Shown here: positions 23,030 to 35,050 of the stretch, one piece after another
How positions within the stretch are numbered: the first letter of the stretch is position 1
Layout: the number at the start of each line of letters is the position of its first letter
DNA from: Sphagnum magellanicum
Taxonomy: Eukaryota > Streptophyta > Sphagnopsida > Sphagnales > Sphagnaceae
Length of the DNA stretch: 64,000 nt
Assembly (NCBI GenBank): GCA_021904315.1
Contig: CM038915.1
Coordinates: 13,020,001-13,084,000 of the forward strand
Reading direction: 5' to 3'
The notes under the pieces: model-generated
Told to the model about the DNA's origin: nothing
Databases searched by the model: none
What the model saw: only the letters and a program-made list of their open reading frames with translations
Program-made: the position numbers and the translations under genes

Positions 23030-23605
23030 AAGCCTCTGGACTTTGGTTTAATTAATTGTTCTTCTCAAATCCACCGTTGGATTTGTCTCAAAATTAGATC
23101 AGTGTTAGTTCAAAAGGTGTAAAAGCTCCTCCCAAAAATTCAGCGCCATCGGTTTTGCTGTGAGGGAGTTACAATTGTTGAAAGTAGAGGGTGTTGAAGT
23201 GGGTTTCATGGAATGATTTCCATGGGGAAGCCTCTGGACTTTTGGTTTAATTAATTGTTTCTCTCAAATCCACTGTTGGATTTGTCTCAAAATTAGATCA
23301 GTGTTAGTTCAGAAGGTTTAAAAGCTCCTCCCAAAAATTCAGTGCCATCGGTTTTGCTGTGAGAGAGTTACAATTGTTGAAAGTAGAGGGTGTTGAAGTG
23401 GGTTTCATGGAATGATTTCCATGGGAAAGCCTTTGGACTTTTGGTTTCATTAATTGTTTTTCTCAAATTCACCGTTGGATTTGTCTCAAAATTAGATCAG
23501 TTTTAGATTGAAATGTGTAAAAGCTTCTCCCAAAAATTCAGTGTCATCGGTTTTGCTGTGAAGGAGTTACATTTGTGAAAGTAGAGGGGGTTGAGTTGTT
23601 GTTTT
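23030..23605. repeat. Three tandem ~195-bp repeats
   Basis: Three copies beginning near 23032, 23230 and 23430, each with AAGCCT-TGGACTTT-GGTTT, ATTTGTCTCAAAATTAGATC, CTCCCAAAAATTCAG and ATCGGTTTTGCTGTGA. The first two copies are more alike than the third. Non-coding, within the 2.66-kb insertion. Confidence 0.85.
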
Positions 23606-23853
23606 TTCCCTCAATCTAAACAAGTGATTTTTAGTTTCGGGCTTAACTTTTGGTCAAAGACATAAATAAAATAAAATAAAAAATAAAATAAAATCATGAG
23701 ATTTGGACACAACACATTAGATTTTTAGTAAAGTTCATTACTTACCTTGAACCACCTAACTCGTTAGACTTGAACTACATAGTAGTTCCACTTGTAACCG
23801 GGTTTTTCGTGAGTGCATATCTTAGTGGTGGAAGTGTGCAAGAAATCCTCACA

Positions 23854-24620
23854 TTGCATATGCATTTCTAAACAAAGTGCTTAATGGGTTTGGTGCTCCA
23901 GCAGAAGTTCTCATCGACCAAAGTACGAAATTCCGAAGGGATTCCTAGGATTTGTGTGAGAAGGCATTAATAGATCATTGGACTACTTCACAATATCATC
24001 TAGAAGTAAACGGGTTGTCGAAGGAAGGTTACAGATTGAAGGGAAGATTATGGAAATATGGCCTTCAAAAAAACCACAATCAAGATTGGGACTTGTAGTT
24101 ACCATGGTTGGCCATGGGATATAGGTTTAGTTGGTAGGCCTCATTAACATATTTTTCATTTTATTTTATGTTATTCGGTCGAAATCTTGAACTACCAGCC
24201 TCTATTCAACATGATGCTATGACTATAATTAATCTTAATGATCCTGTAGTGTGGGTTCAGGCATGTGAGCAATGGGTTGTTTTGTTCAAGCGGGTGATGC
24301 CTATGGCTATGGAAAATCTGGCAATTTTTTAGCACCAAGATATTCTTCAATATGCCACAATTCAAGGAAGAGGTTATTGACCTTGGGTTCGTAGGTTTGA
24401 GCTAGGGGATTGTGTTTATTTATAACAAACAACAACCACCACATTTGATGTGATTACAAGTAATGTGATTTTGCATGTTCAAAAGGTCCTACCTTTTAAA
24501 GTATTGTTGTTGGAAGGATGAAATGGTCACAAATGGAAGGACCATGTGTGTAATTGTGCACCATGTCATCTTCCCAATGTGGATGGCCAAATTGACCCAT
24601 CCTTGGCCATTATATTTGTT
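23854..24620 (+). pseudogene. Integrase relic, catalytic core and C-terminal part
   Basis: Continuation of integrase in the same frame as before the insertion. It shows FGAPAEVLIDQ (second catalytic Asp codon at 23916-23918) and NGLSKE (catalytic Glu codon at 24024-24026); exactly 35 codons separate them, the D-x35-E signature. A C-terminal domain follows with RRFELGDCVYL (about 24390-24425) and KVLPFKVLLLEG (about 24483-24518). Stops are present but no frameshift. It runs directly into the PHD finger. Confidence 0.82.
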
Positions 24621-24626
24621 GGTTTA

Positions 24627-24770
24627 CGATATATGTTGTGTGGGTAGTCCATAGGAACTACCATTATGTTGGTTTATGACCAGTGTTCAAGAGGATGGCA
24701 CATGGCATGTTTGACATTGCCCTTGGACCAGGTACTGGTTGGCAAATGGTTTTGCCTTCGGTGCACCCAA
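24627..24770 (+). pseudogene. PHD finger at the C-terminus of gypsy Pol
   Basis: A C4HC3 zinc finger in the same frame as integrase, with no frameshift between them. Pattern seen: Y-x2-C (24630-24641), 11 codons including one stop, Y-x2-C in YDQC, then SRGWHMAC (C-x4-H-x2-C), 14 residues, then WFCLRC (W-x-C-x2-C). The two Tyr sit where PHD fingers have Cys; both are TAT, one transition from TGT. The W before the last Cys pair and GWHMAC are hallmark PHD positions. Many PHD fingers read histone H3 tails; a chromatin-targeting role, analogous to the chromodomain of chromoviruses, is inference. TAG at about 24768 ends the frame. Confidence 0.78.
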
Positions 24771-24995
24771 TAGATGTGGTTCCCATAGTTACATAATAGG
24801 ACTAATCTAAGATTTTTCCTTAGGATGTCTCATCTTTGGTTGAGGATTTAAAGGATTCCATATAGGCAATTAACGATGGGGTTCACATTTGCACCCAGTT
24901 TAATGATCTTTTTACTTTAGAATTGAAGGATTCACCTTGGTGGATTACTGGTGGTAGTTCTATAATGTTATTCAACTTCAAGGGACCTAAGTCCC

Positions 24996-25016
24996 AAATA
25001 GGGGGGCGGTTTAAAA
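24996..25016 (+). promoter_or_regulatory. Polypurine tract candidate
   Basis: AAATAGGGGGGCGG immediately upstream of the LTR-like start TGTGGTGTACC. This is the expected position for plus-strand priming in an LTR retroelement. Confidence 0.5.
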
Positions 25017-25495
25017 TGTGGTGTACCATTTAGGGTATTTTTATGTAATTTGTTGTGAGTATGGTGACATCAATAGTTGTACGCGTTGACCTTGGAACAC
25101 ACAACAATTGTCAAAAGTTTTACTATAATTATAATTTTTTTATCTTAATTACTATAAGTAATTTGGGGTAAGTAAGTTTGGAACCAATTCTAGTGTGAAT
25201 GGGATTCTAGCTTTTTGGTGTTTAGGATAAGTGGGACGGTGTGTGATCAAAATTCATTTTTTTGGATTTTGAAGCACACCATAGCTTTGTTATGTTCTAC
25301 TATGTTTATGTGTTTTTATTATGCAAGGAGTTTGTTGAGGTTTTTTTGTTGGTACTTGGATTCTTGTGTTTTGCAGGTGAATAAAACTTTGGTTTGGATG
25401 TGGTGTACCAGTTAGGGTATTTTTACATTATGTGTTGTGAATATGGTGACAATGATAGTTATAGGTGTAGACCTTAAAATGCACAGTAACTTAAA
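25017..25495 (+). repeat. 3' LTR-like region of the gypsy element
   Basis: Starts TGTGGTGTACCATTTAGGGT just after the purine tract. The first ~80 bp recur 382 bp later at 25399 (TGTGGTGTACCAGTTAGGGT), and the part in between (25113-25396) matches 9651-9924. It is either a partial tandem LTR or an LTR with an internal duplication. The boundary at the 3' end is unclear. Confidence 0.5.
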
Positions 25496-25984
25496 GGTTA
25501 AAGATCCTCCTATTGTTGCCCTCATGGGAACATGCATTATGTTTGAGGTTATGGGGATAGTTTCCACTAATGTAAATGATTGGGGAAAACACACTTGGTG
25601 CCTAACCTCCTCGCTTTAAAGGTCAAGTCCCTTATCAATTCCACATGGCTTTGGAGCCTAGGCATGTGACATGTAATTGTAACTATTGGTAATGAATCTA
25701 CTTCAAGTGGATTGAAAAAAATAAAACGATGTTTCACCCGTAAAGCATATATGTGTATCATGGGTAACATTAATGGGACCAACACAAATCATGTTTCATG
25801 CAAAAGAATCCCAAATAAGGATTTGATATCGAATATGTAAACGCACTTGTGGAACTTGGTGTTGTCACATTCTTCTCCTCCAAATTTTAGCTTGTCATGT
25901 AGGTGATCAATTTTTGCAATTGAATAAATTGATCTTATGTATTGGCCATGCCACCACCTTGGCCTTGGTCATTGGCCTTACTTG

Positions 25985-26970
25985 AGGCAAGTTACTTGTG
26001 ACTTTGTTTCTAGTTTGAGATATGTTGCTTCCCCCCACATCCCCTTTTGCCTATACCATCCTTGTTGTTGATAGATTTGTTGAGACGGAGTTTTAAATGC
26101 AATGTTGAATAACAATGGTCAATGTCATGACCCTCAACACCACAATGCTCAAATTTTTTATACTTGAAGATGTGGGTTTGGATCATATACACACCTTGCT
26201 TTTGTTTAGGCACTCCTTTTTCATGTGAGGTCTTCTACAAGTTCAACCCACAACTTGTTGGCCTTGTTTTTTTTAAAAGGAAAAAAAAGGTTTAAATTGA
26301 CCCTATGTTTGAACCCTTTTAGCCTTCCCACTCTAAATGGATGTTGATTCCTCTTTCTTGGAATCCTTTTTGGGTGGTCATGGTGATGGCAAGTTCATTA
26401 ACGTCCACCAAGCAAAATCCCCAATGAATCTTTTCCACAATGTGGAATGCCTCTTGTAATGTGGCACGACCTTCATGTTTAATGATGAGTTGAAGTTATG
26501 CTATCCTTTGCACCTCCTTGTCTTGCTTGGACATGTACAATTGCACCAACTTATACCATTTTGTGAAAATATCACCACTTGGCAAATTGTGCCAATTTCA
26601 TGTGCATGGTAAGTGGAGTATCATTTTTTTCCCTTTTGAGATCTTGGATCTTTTGCATTAGACCTTTGTGAATGCCCCCATAATCCAATTCCAAAAACTA
26701 GAAATTTGATCCAAGTTATCAAATGGTGGTGGGTCCCCAATGCTTGCAATGGCACCCAATGTTGTTCAAGAAATTTGTGACATAAAATATGTGGGATCTA
26801 ATGGGTTCACATGAACTTATAGACCCATGGTGGAGGAACCTACTAAATCATGTAGGGAAGTAGTGTCGGGTTGATTGGGTTTTGGCCCCCAACATTATTG
26901 CCCCTTCCTTGAGAGTTTTCATGACACTATTACAAAATGTGTCTTAAACCAATGTGCATTCCACCCATTT
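25985..26970 (-). pseudogene. Second retroelement gag relic, - strand
   Basis: On the - strand there is a capsid-like stretch (IIKHEGRATLQEAFHIVEK, about 26500-26430) and a zinc-knuckle-like FEHCGVEGHDIDHCYSTLH (about 26155-26098), where the first Cys is Phe and C-x4-H-x4-C is kept. Stops and frameshifts are frequent. It is oriented opposite to the methyltransferase-bearing element and abuts its LTR side. Family not determined. Confidence 0.55.
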
Positions 26971-26999
26971 TGGAGTGGAAGCCCACAAAACCATTAGAG

Positions 27000-29335
27000 T
27001 GATTTCAAACTTGCACATTGTGGATTACATTAGGAAATGGGTTAGGTCATAAATAATTCCATTCATTTTCCATATGACCATCTGTATAATGGTTGTTTGG
27101 TGGTTTTGGTTTTATTTTGAATTTTGTTCATTTTTATTTTTGAATTTAATTATTTATACCATACCTTTTTCATATATTATTATTATTATTTATTAGTATA
27201 TATATTTTTTCTTGTTTTATGAATCAAAATATAATTTGTATATGGTCAATGTACGTTGTTGATAATATTGTCAACATACGTTGTTGATTATTCAATTTTT
27301 TTTTATTAATAAAAACATGTTTCACACAAGTTCAATGCACACCATTGACCAATGAAAATCAGGTTTGAACCTTGGTTTCTAAGGTGGGAACCCATTGTAC
27401 TTGCCATCCAACCATTTTATTTTTTAAAAACCAAAGGTGGTGGTCATTTGATTTATTATGTTGAACCTCCAAATGTTTCATGAAAGCAAACTTTAACCAT
27501 TTATATTATCTTTCACATATTTTGTCCAAATGTTAAAGCCACTCAATGAACTACCATGTTCTTGATGTGACAAAATGGGGAATAGAAAACAAAATCTTTT
27601 TCTTCTCCTTGGATATGCTAAAGCATTGAATTTTTTTTTTTTTCAATTTAGTAAGACAAAATTCATAAATCTTATATAGAAACAAATCTAAAGAAAATAC
27701 AAGTAAAAAGACCTTGCCCAATAAGTAAATACTTGTAGCATACTAAGAAAGAAAATAAAACAACTAGTATGAAATTCCACATACAAAAAGTATGACAAAA
27801 AGAGTTATTTTTCTTCCAAAAAAAACCCATGTGCAGTCTTCAAAGGTAAACGACCTCAAGTACCTTCAAGCAAACTACTATTAAATGGTGGAATAAATAG
27901 TTAGCTTGATACCAAAAATTTTGGTTTTAAATTTAACATTCAAATTCAATAAGGAAATCCAATCAACTACAAAATTTGGTCAAGAGTTTCAGTAAGAAGA
28001 ATCCAATAACAAGTATTAGCTGTAAGGAAATCCAATAATCAATTTTGATAATAAAAATTTGGTAATCAATTTTGGTAAGAAATAAAATTTGATAAAATGT
28101 TTTGGTAAATTTTTACCTTCAACACCAAATGAAAAACTTTAAACTTCATTCATAAATATCTTTCCAAGATGTACACAACTATAATTTTAGGATAAATAGA
28201 TAAACCAAGTAATTTGATTAGAAATTCATTAAAATCTTGTTATTTAATACATTTCAACAAGAATGTTTTGAAAAAAAATACAATTATCTTATAACATAAT
28301 TTGTAAATAACTTTAATTAAAATCAACATTGAAAATCGTTTGTGAAAAGTATTATATCTCCCACACATTTTAAATAAAATATATAGATCTCCCCACATTT
28401 AAAGTATATATTTAATAAATAAAATTAGGTGTAATATATTTATTTGTAATGCATTAACTAGTAAAATTTAATTTAACAACATGATATATAATTTATTGAC
28501 ATGTACAACATTTTTTTAATGTTATGCAAAGTATGTTGATTTTAATATGATTAATTTATACGCATATATTAAAATAAATATCATATATATATGTACACAT
28601 ATATTGTCCATTTCCATTAAAACCTTCCACCCAACTATTTGTTGGGTGGAAACATCATCGCACAACAATGTGAATTTCCACTATGATGGGTTGATTGAAA
28701 TTCATTCAAATGTGATGGGTCGATTGAAATCATTTTTAACTAATCAATTATTCCATGGACTGGCTTCACATCATGTATGTTGTGATCTTTTGTTGTGCCA
28801 CGTCAAGTTATAAAACAACATGGGTACATTCCAACTTTCATTTGGTTAGTAGACCTTGTTTGTCAACTAGCCAATTGGTTCACATTAAACCACATCTACC
28901 TAGTTCAAAATGCTTAATCACACGCCCACCTTGTTTGATAAATAGTGTGGATGGAAATAAATTCATTCAAATTATGGGTGATTAGTTTTCCTCACAAATG
29001 AACATTTGGAAAAAAAAAATGGTCTTAAACCCCAAGCCAATGACTAAACAAAACTCTTGAACTATGTGAAGCTATGTAATCTCCAAACCTAGTTCGAAAG
29101 TTTGGGGTGATGGCAAACATCACCACCATTGACAACACAAGTTCCATTGAACGTTTGGTGATTATGGTGCTTGAACTTGTTGTAACATTCCTTGACGTTG
29201 TTGTTATTTTACACTTGCCAATGTCCATAGAAATAACTTTGTTGAATGTTCCAAAATGCTTCCCTTCTTGCATTCCCTTACCCCCAGCACATGCATGCAA
29301 TGACAATTGCTTGTTGTTGCTACTTAACAAGATGG
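27000..29335. other. AT-rich intergenic DNA
   Basis: Low-GC sequence with runs of A/T and no convincing ORF. It contains a perfect 11-bp hairpin (28625-28651) and a short duplicated word GATGGGTYGATTGAAAT (28683, 28716). Confidence 0.45.
28625..28651. repeat. Perfect 11-bp hairpin
   Basis: TTCCACCCAAC, loop TATTT, GTTGGGTGGAA. No T-run or gene end nearby gives it a terminator role. Function unknown. Confidence 0.85.
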
Positions 29336-29336
29336 T

Positions 29337-29604
29337 GGGTTGAAAATCCTTTAAGGTGTACCATAGAGGACAAAAAGGACTTTATTATATTCATTTTTAC
29401 TTTATATTTTGATCCCCATAAAAACTAATGAATAAAAAATTATCAAATATTTTAGAAGGACCATATTTTAGACCATTACAATTCTAGATTCCATCATAAT
29501 CATCCATAAATGTGTTTTTACATGGTAAAAAAGGATAAGGTAGAAAAGACAAAAAAAGGTGACATTGTGACAAGATTTTGGTACACCTTAAAGAATTTGG
29601 ACTT
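29337..29604. mobile_element. MITE family A, copy 2
   Basis: Second full-length copy of the 6662-6930 element. The ends are AAATCCTTTAAGGTGTACC and GGTACACCTTAAAGAATTT (inverted repeats with one mismatch). The interior aligns throughout. Non-coding. Confidence 0.8.
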
Positions 29605-32600
29605 GATGGTAGTGACAGTGGTGATTGCCATTTATTGTTATTGCTTTGGTTTGTCGTTCACTATTGTAGTTGAAGAATAATAATAATGGGATGACGAGGA
29701 ATGAGATGACAATCACAATGACTTGCATGCACCCCCCCTTGCTATTGATTCCTGAAGGGGTCATTTTTATTAAAAATTAAAATAAAAACTTTCAATTTAA
29801 AAAATTTCCAAAATAAACTTCAAGCCAAATAAAATTTTAAAAACTTAAATTACAATGGATAAACATGAGAAAAAAAAGAATTTATAGTTGTGAAAACATT
29901 CAAAAGAAAGGGCCCAAGAAAATGATTTGGCCATTTTTGGTTCCTTAACCCTTCCTTGAGGTGGTTTCTAATGGTACCACCTAAGGATGGGTTCGCCCTA
30001 AGTTCAATTCCCAAGGGGGTGACCATCAAAAGGGTGAAAGTACATTACGAATGACTACATAATCTTGTCACAACTTGATTATTGACCATGGAACCAAAAG
30101 AAAATGAATACAATATGAAAAAGACTTGATAAATAATATTTTATAAGAAATGATCATATCACATGAATTTCATGAATGGGTTTTGAGTTGCCATAACATA
30201 TTGGACTTTTGAAATGTTATAAAATTGCATCACAACCCATATTACATGATTATGGATTCTACATATTTATTACAATTGCTTAGTTGAGTGATTTTTTTTT
30301 GACATGGAAAGTATTGTGATGCCATTGAAATAATGGAGGAAATTTGTGAAATATTTTGATGACCATAATATAAAATATATGATAAAATATGATTTTTAAA
30401 TTTTGAAGTCATTTATTTAATTTAAAATAATAATTCAACTTATCATTTTTCAAATGTTGAATTATTAATTAATACAACTACCTACCATTGATAAAATCCT
30501 AAAAGAAAAAAACATGTGTTTAGCCTTGCCATATGATCTATGTAATATAATTATCTTGCTTACAATGTATTTACAATGTTATTTTTGTTATTTTTAACAC
30601 TATTATGGATTCCACATATGTTGGAAAGTACTACACCTTAATGTGCTTTTGCCCAAACAATAAAACCAAGACACCAAAACCACTTGCAAAGTAGACCAAG
30701 TTCACATCCCAAAATAACTTTTACTTTTAGCTATTAAAACTTCCCTACTACAATTTTTTTTCTAATGCAAAAATAGAAATAAATCTAGAACACTACCATC
30801 AGCTAGATGTCCCAATTATGAATTAGACAAGTTTTTGCTTGTCTCAATTTCAATCCTTTTCATACCAAGATGCAAAGTATAGAATCCCTTGCCATACTTG
30901 CATAGACAACCTTGTTTTGAACAAGTTGGAAGGCTTTAAAAAATAAAAACTTACTTGCTTACACACCTTTTGTTATGACCTTTGCCCTCTTCTTTCCAAC
31001 ATGTTTGGAAGGTTGTCAACTTAGGAACAAGCAAATTTTCCCTGCTCAATGAGAAGAACAAGGGATCAAAGCATGTGTGATTAACAATCCACAATGTAGG
31101 TCCCACTAACTAGGAAAACTCGATGGCAACATTAAACTCCAACCACATGTGATGCGCAATTATAATCAATACATGTCCAAGGAACACACAATTGTAACAA
31201 GAAACCAAGGAATGGAAATGTCAAGCACAAATTATAAACAACAAAAGTTCAAAACACAATGTGATTTCAAAAACAATTAAACAAATTGCAAGCCAAAAAC
31301 CTACAATGCTTTAAACTTGTATAATGTGCAAAATGACCAATGAGTTGTTGACTAAAAAAAATTAAGATTCAATTGTTAACAACTTAATTAAAACATTGTA
31401 AATTACAACATAGCTTCAAGGCTGCATAATGCATTGTTGCAACAACTTGCAATGATATCAAATCCCATAACCTAGTGAACCCATTGGCTCAAAAATAAAA
31501 GGCATGACCCCCATTCACATTTTTAAAAAAATTGGAATATGAATGCAACATTGGAATTAATGATTTGACAAAAGAAAATAGAGGATGTTGGTGAAGTGCT
31601 TGAAGAAAAGAGTAATGGATTTAACTACATGGTGAAACAATAGGTTGCAAAATGTTGATGAAAAGATATCTTGGATGTTGTGTATTGAGGGTGATGCCTT
31701 CAAGCAACAAGGTGATTCAAGGTGACATGGTAGTGGGTTATGTGTGTTGCTTGCTATGAAATTCAAGGGATGTAACATCTATTGGCTATTTTCAACCATT
31801 CAATCTAAATGATAGGGTGATTCTTATCAAAAGATTGTCTATGTAAAGGAGTAGTATAATTACTTGTTCATCAACCTAAATGTCACAACCCTTTCTTTGA
31901 GTTTATGACAAAGGCATGAAGAAACATGAAATCATATTAATAAAAGAGTGGAAGCTTGGTTTTCAAGGCTTGATGGGTTTTAAACAAGGGCTTGTTGAAA
32001 AAGTCCCATGATAGCAATGAGGGAATTGATCCTTCTTTTAAATGGGGGAATGTTTGGCAACCCTTGTTCTTTCAAATGCATGACCAACTCCCTTTATGAG
32101 CAAAAAAAATGTCCTTCCCAAAATCAAAGAAATAAAAAAATGACATTTTGAAGAAGGTTGAATGCAAATCCAAAATGTGATGTGAGGCTCATGAAATGAA
32201 GCAACAATTCCACATAAGGTATGAAATGTTTTGTAATTAAAGGGTGGCACCCTAGAAGACTTTTAATGTAACTTACATTTGGGAGTTAGGACTAGTGTTG
32301 GCAAGTTTTGGGATATAGGTAGGTACATGTTCAAGTTACGGTCAAGTTATAGGGTCTTTAAACTAAAGGTTCCAATTTTTGTTGAAACCATCATTGGAAT
32401 TTAATTAAGCTATCAACTTGTTTTTGAATCTTGAATTTAAACTTGAACATGGAGTGTTGCCCTATTTTAAACAAGTTGAAGTACTTTAGGTAGATAAGTA
32501 CAACTTCACAATAAAAATATAAGCTTGGTTTTACATTTGAAGTAAGTTATTGCATTTGACTGGTTGTGGATAATTAATATTATATAATTTATAGCTTGAA

Positions 32601-33050
32601 CTATGTACATTAGTTGAACAAAATAATATTACTTAAAATTTGTTTTATTCTATGTAATGGAAATGGATTGCTTTAAGATAAAATGGAGCCTTGTTTTAAA
32701 TTAGATTAATTTAAAATTCTTTGTGAAAGTGACCAGAACCAAAGGTTTTAGAAATCAAAAGAATTGGTTTGAGGATTGGACTAAAGGTTCCATTGAAAAC
32801 AAAAACAATTGTTAGAAATAGGATTACCATTGGTTAGGACTCTTGGAAAACCCCCAATATTTAATATGTTATATGAGGGATGAAATCATCTCCCAATTAA
32901 ATGATCTCTTTAGTTTGTTGAAAAGATTTCAAGTTCAAGTCAAGGTTGTCAAAACCAACATGATGCACCCATTTTGTGTTAGGCGTCACAACAACGTTTG
33001 TTTTAACATGTTAGTTGTGTCCATGAAAACTAATGCATAAAAAATTTAAT
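29605..33050. other. AT-rich intergenic DNA
   Basis: About 3.4 kb with no recognised coding, RNA or repeat feature. Frames are short and broken. Confidence 0.45.
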
Positions 33051-33054
33051 TACA

Positions 33055-35050
33055 TTTAGACTGCACTTGTTACGTATGGTGACCGAAAATAGATTTGGTC
33101 GCCACAAGATTGCTAATTGGAAATTTTTGGTCGCCAACTTTTGGTTGTCATAATCGGTTGCGATAATTGGTTGCCACCTTTCGGTCATTAGCTTTTGATG
33201 GCCATAGTTAATTTTGGTTGCCATCCAATGATCAAGGTTTCTTGGATGGCAATTGAAACCCATTTTCAACTACCATTCATATGGCAACTGAGAACTTTTG
33301 GTCACCAATAGTTTGGTGATTGAAACTTTTTTTCGGTCATTATTAATTGCATTTTGTAGTTGCTAGCGACCAAGTCTTTGGTTGCCTTTGGTTGCTTTGT
33401 GTAGAGATTGACGAGAGCTTTCCAAAAACATATGACATATCCCTTTTCCAAATTCAGTCGTTGGCAATCGAAAAATTTCAATTGCCATCCAATGATCTAG
33501 ATTTCTTGAATTGCAATCAAAACCCATTTTCTATCACCATTCATATGGTGATCAAAACCATTATTTCAATTGCTAACAACTACTATAATCTATTATTGGT
33601 GATTAAATTTTGGTTACCTTTGGTCACCACGCATAAAACTTGATGAGAACTTTCCAAAAACATATTGCATGCCTTCTTTTCCAAATTCAATTGTTAGTGA
33701 TTGAAATTTTTTGATCACCATTGCACGATCAAAAGTTTTTAGATGACAATAAAAAAATTTGGTCATCAAGAGTAGGGCGATTGAAACCCTTTTTGGTTGT
33801 TAGTGATTTTTATTTTTTGTCACTAGGGATTACATTTTTGGTCGCCTTCGGTCGCCACATGTAAAGTTTGATGAGAGCTTTCCAAAACCTTATTACACAC
33901 CCCTTTTCCAAATTGAATCGCCTACCATACCAAATTTTTAGTTGTGAAAGTGGGTGAAAAACATTTTAGTTGTTGATTATGGCGACCAAAAGTTGGTGAG
34001 TGAATTTTTCAAGCATTGCCATAAACATTTGGGCATCAACCAAAATTTTTTAGGCATCAATTTTTTTTTCCAACTATTATATAATGTCCATTTTTTATCA
34101 AATGATTTGAATCTTTGGGTAGCTCGTAAATTTGAGCGAACCAAAAAAATTTGGTCACCGTTTGTGGTGACCGAAAGTTAGCGACCAAATGCTTTTGGCT
34201 TGTAACATTATTTTGGAAAACTCTCAATTAACACTATGCATGGCTATTGAAGTTGGTCAAAAATTTAGTCGCCAACAATAAAAGAATTTGGTTGCCATAC
34301 AAAGGGTGACTAAAAATGGGTTTCAATTGCCATGTGAAAAATCTTAATCATTGGATGGTGATTGAAAATGGGTTTCAATTGCCATTTGAGAAATTTTGAT
34401 GGATAGTGAATTTTTTTGATTGTTAGCAATTAAATTTGGAAAAGGCAGCATGTAATATGTTTTTGGAAAGCTCTTGTCAAACTCTATGCACAATGACCAA
34501 AAATTCAGTCACCAATAATAAAAAATAATAATTGTGGGCAACCAAAAAATGGTTTTGATCTTTTTATTGTTGGTGATCAAATTTTTTTGATCCCCATACG
34601 AATTGTGACCACATATTTTTGGTCACTGTACAAATGGTGACCAAAACTGGGTTTCCTTTGTCGATCGAAAACTTTTGATCATTGGATAATGATTGAAATT
34701 TTTTAATCACTAGCAAATGAATTTGGAAAGGGGGCATGTAATATGTTTTTGGAAAGTTTTGGTCAAACTTCATGCGTGGAGACCAAATGCAACCAAAAAT
34801 TCAGTGGCTAGCTATATAATAAAAACATTAGTTGGCGACTAAAAAAAGGTTTCAGATGCCCAATAGCTAGTGATTGAGAACTTTAGGTCAATCACCTGAA
34901 GTATGGTGATTGAAAATGAGTTTTGGTTGCCATATGTAAGGCAACCGAAAGTTTTCAAGTGCCAACTATTTGGTGATTGAAATTTTGTGGCAATTAAAAG
35001 ACCTTTCAATTGCCATAGGGCTTATGACGACTAAAACTACTCCCTTGTCA
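33055..35050. mobile_element. Fold-back element with tandemly repeated arms
   Basis: A module with GAGCTTTCCAAAAACATAT and CTTTTCCAAATTCA occurs on the + strand near 33416, 33644 and 33866 (spacing ~225 bp). It occurs in reverse (TAATATGTTTTTGGAAAG) near 34452 and 34739. The words GGTCGCC/GGTTGCC/GGTCACC fill the left side and GGCGACC/GGTGACC-type complements the right. Long inverted arms made of tandem units are typical of fold-back transposons. No transposase is present. Confidence 0.6.

Larger units (their letters stand above)
21196..23853. mobile_element. 2.66-kb insertion in integrase, 9-bp duplicated target
   Basis: Integrase coding stops at TTGCATGTG (21187-21195) and resumes at TTGCATATG (23854-23862), an 8/9-matching duplication. 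A 9-bp TSD fits Mutator-like elements, but I see no terminal inverted repeats. The insert holds a short - strand ORF relic and a triple ~195-bp tandem repeat. The element class is unresolved; a non-TIR MULE or a decayed composite insertion are candidates. Confidence 0.6.

Noticed and set aside
29985-30025. tRNA B-box-like AAGTTCAATTCCC
   Set aside because: No matching A box at the right distance and no cloverleaf stems.
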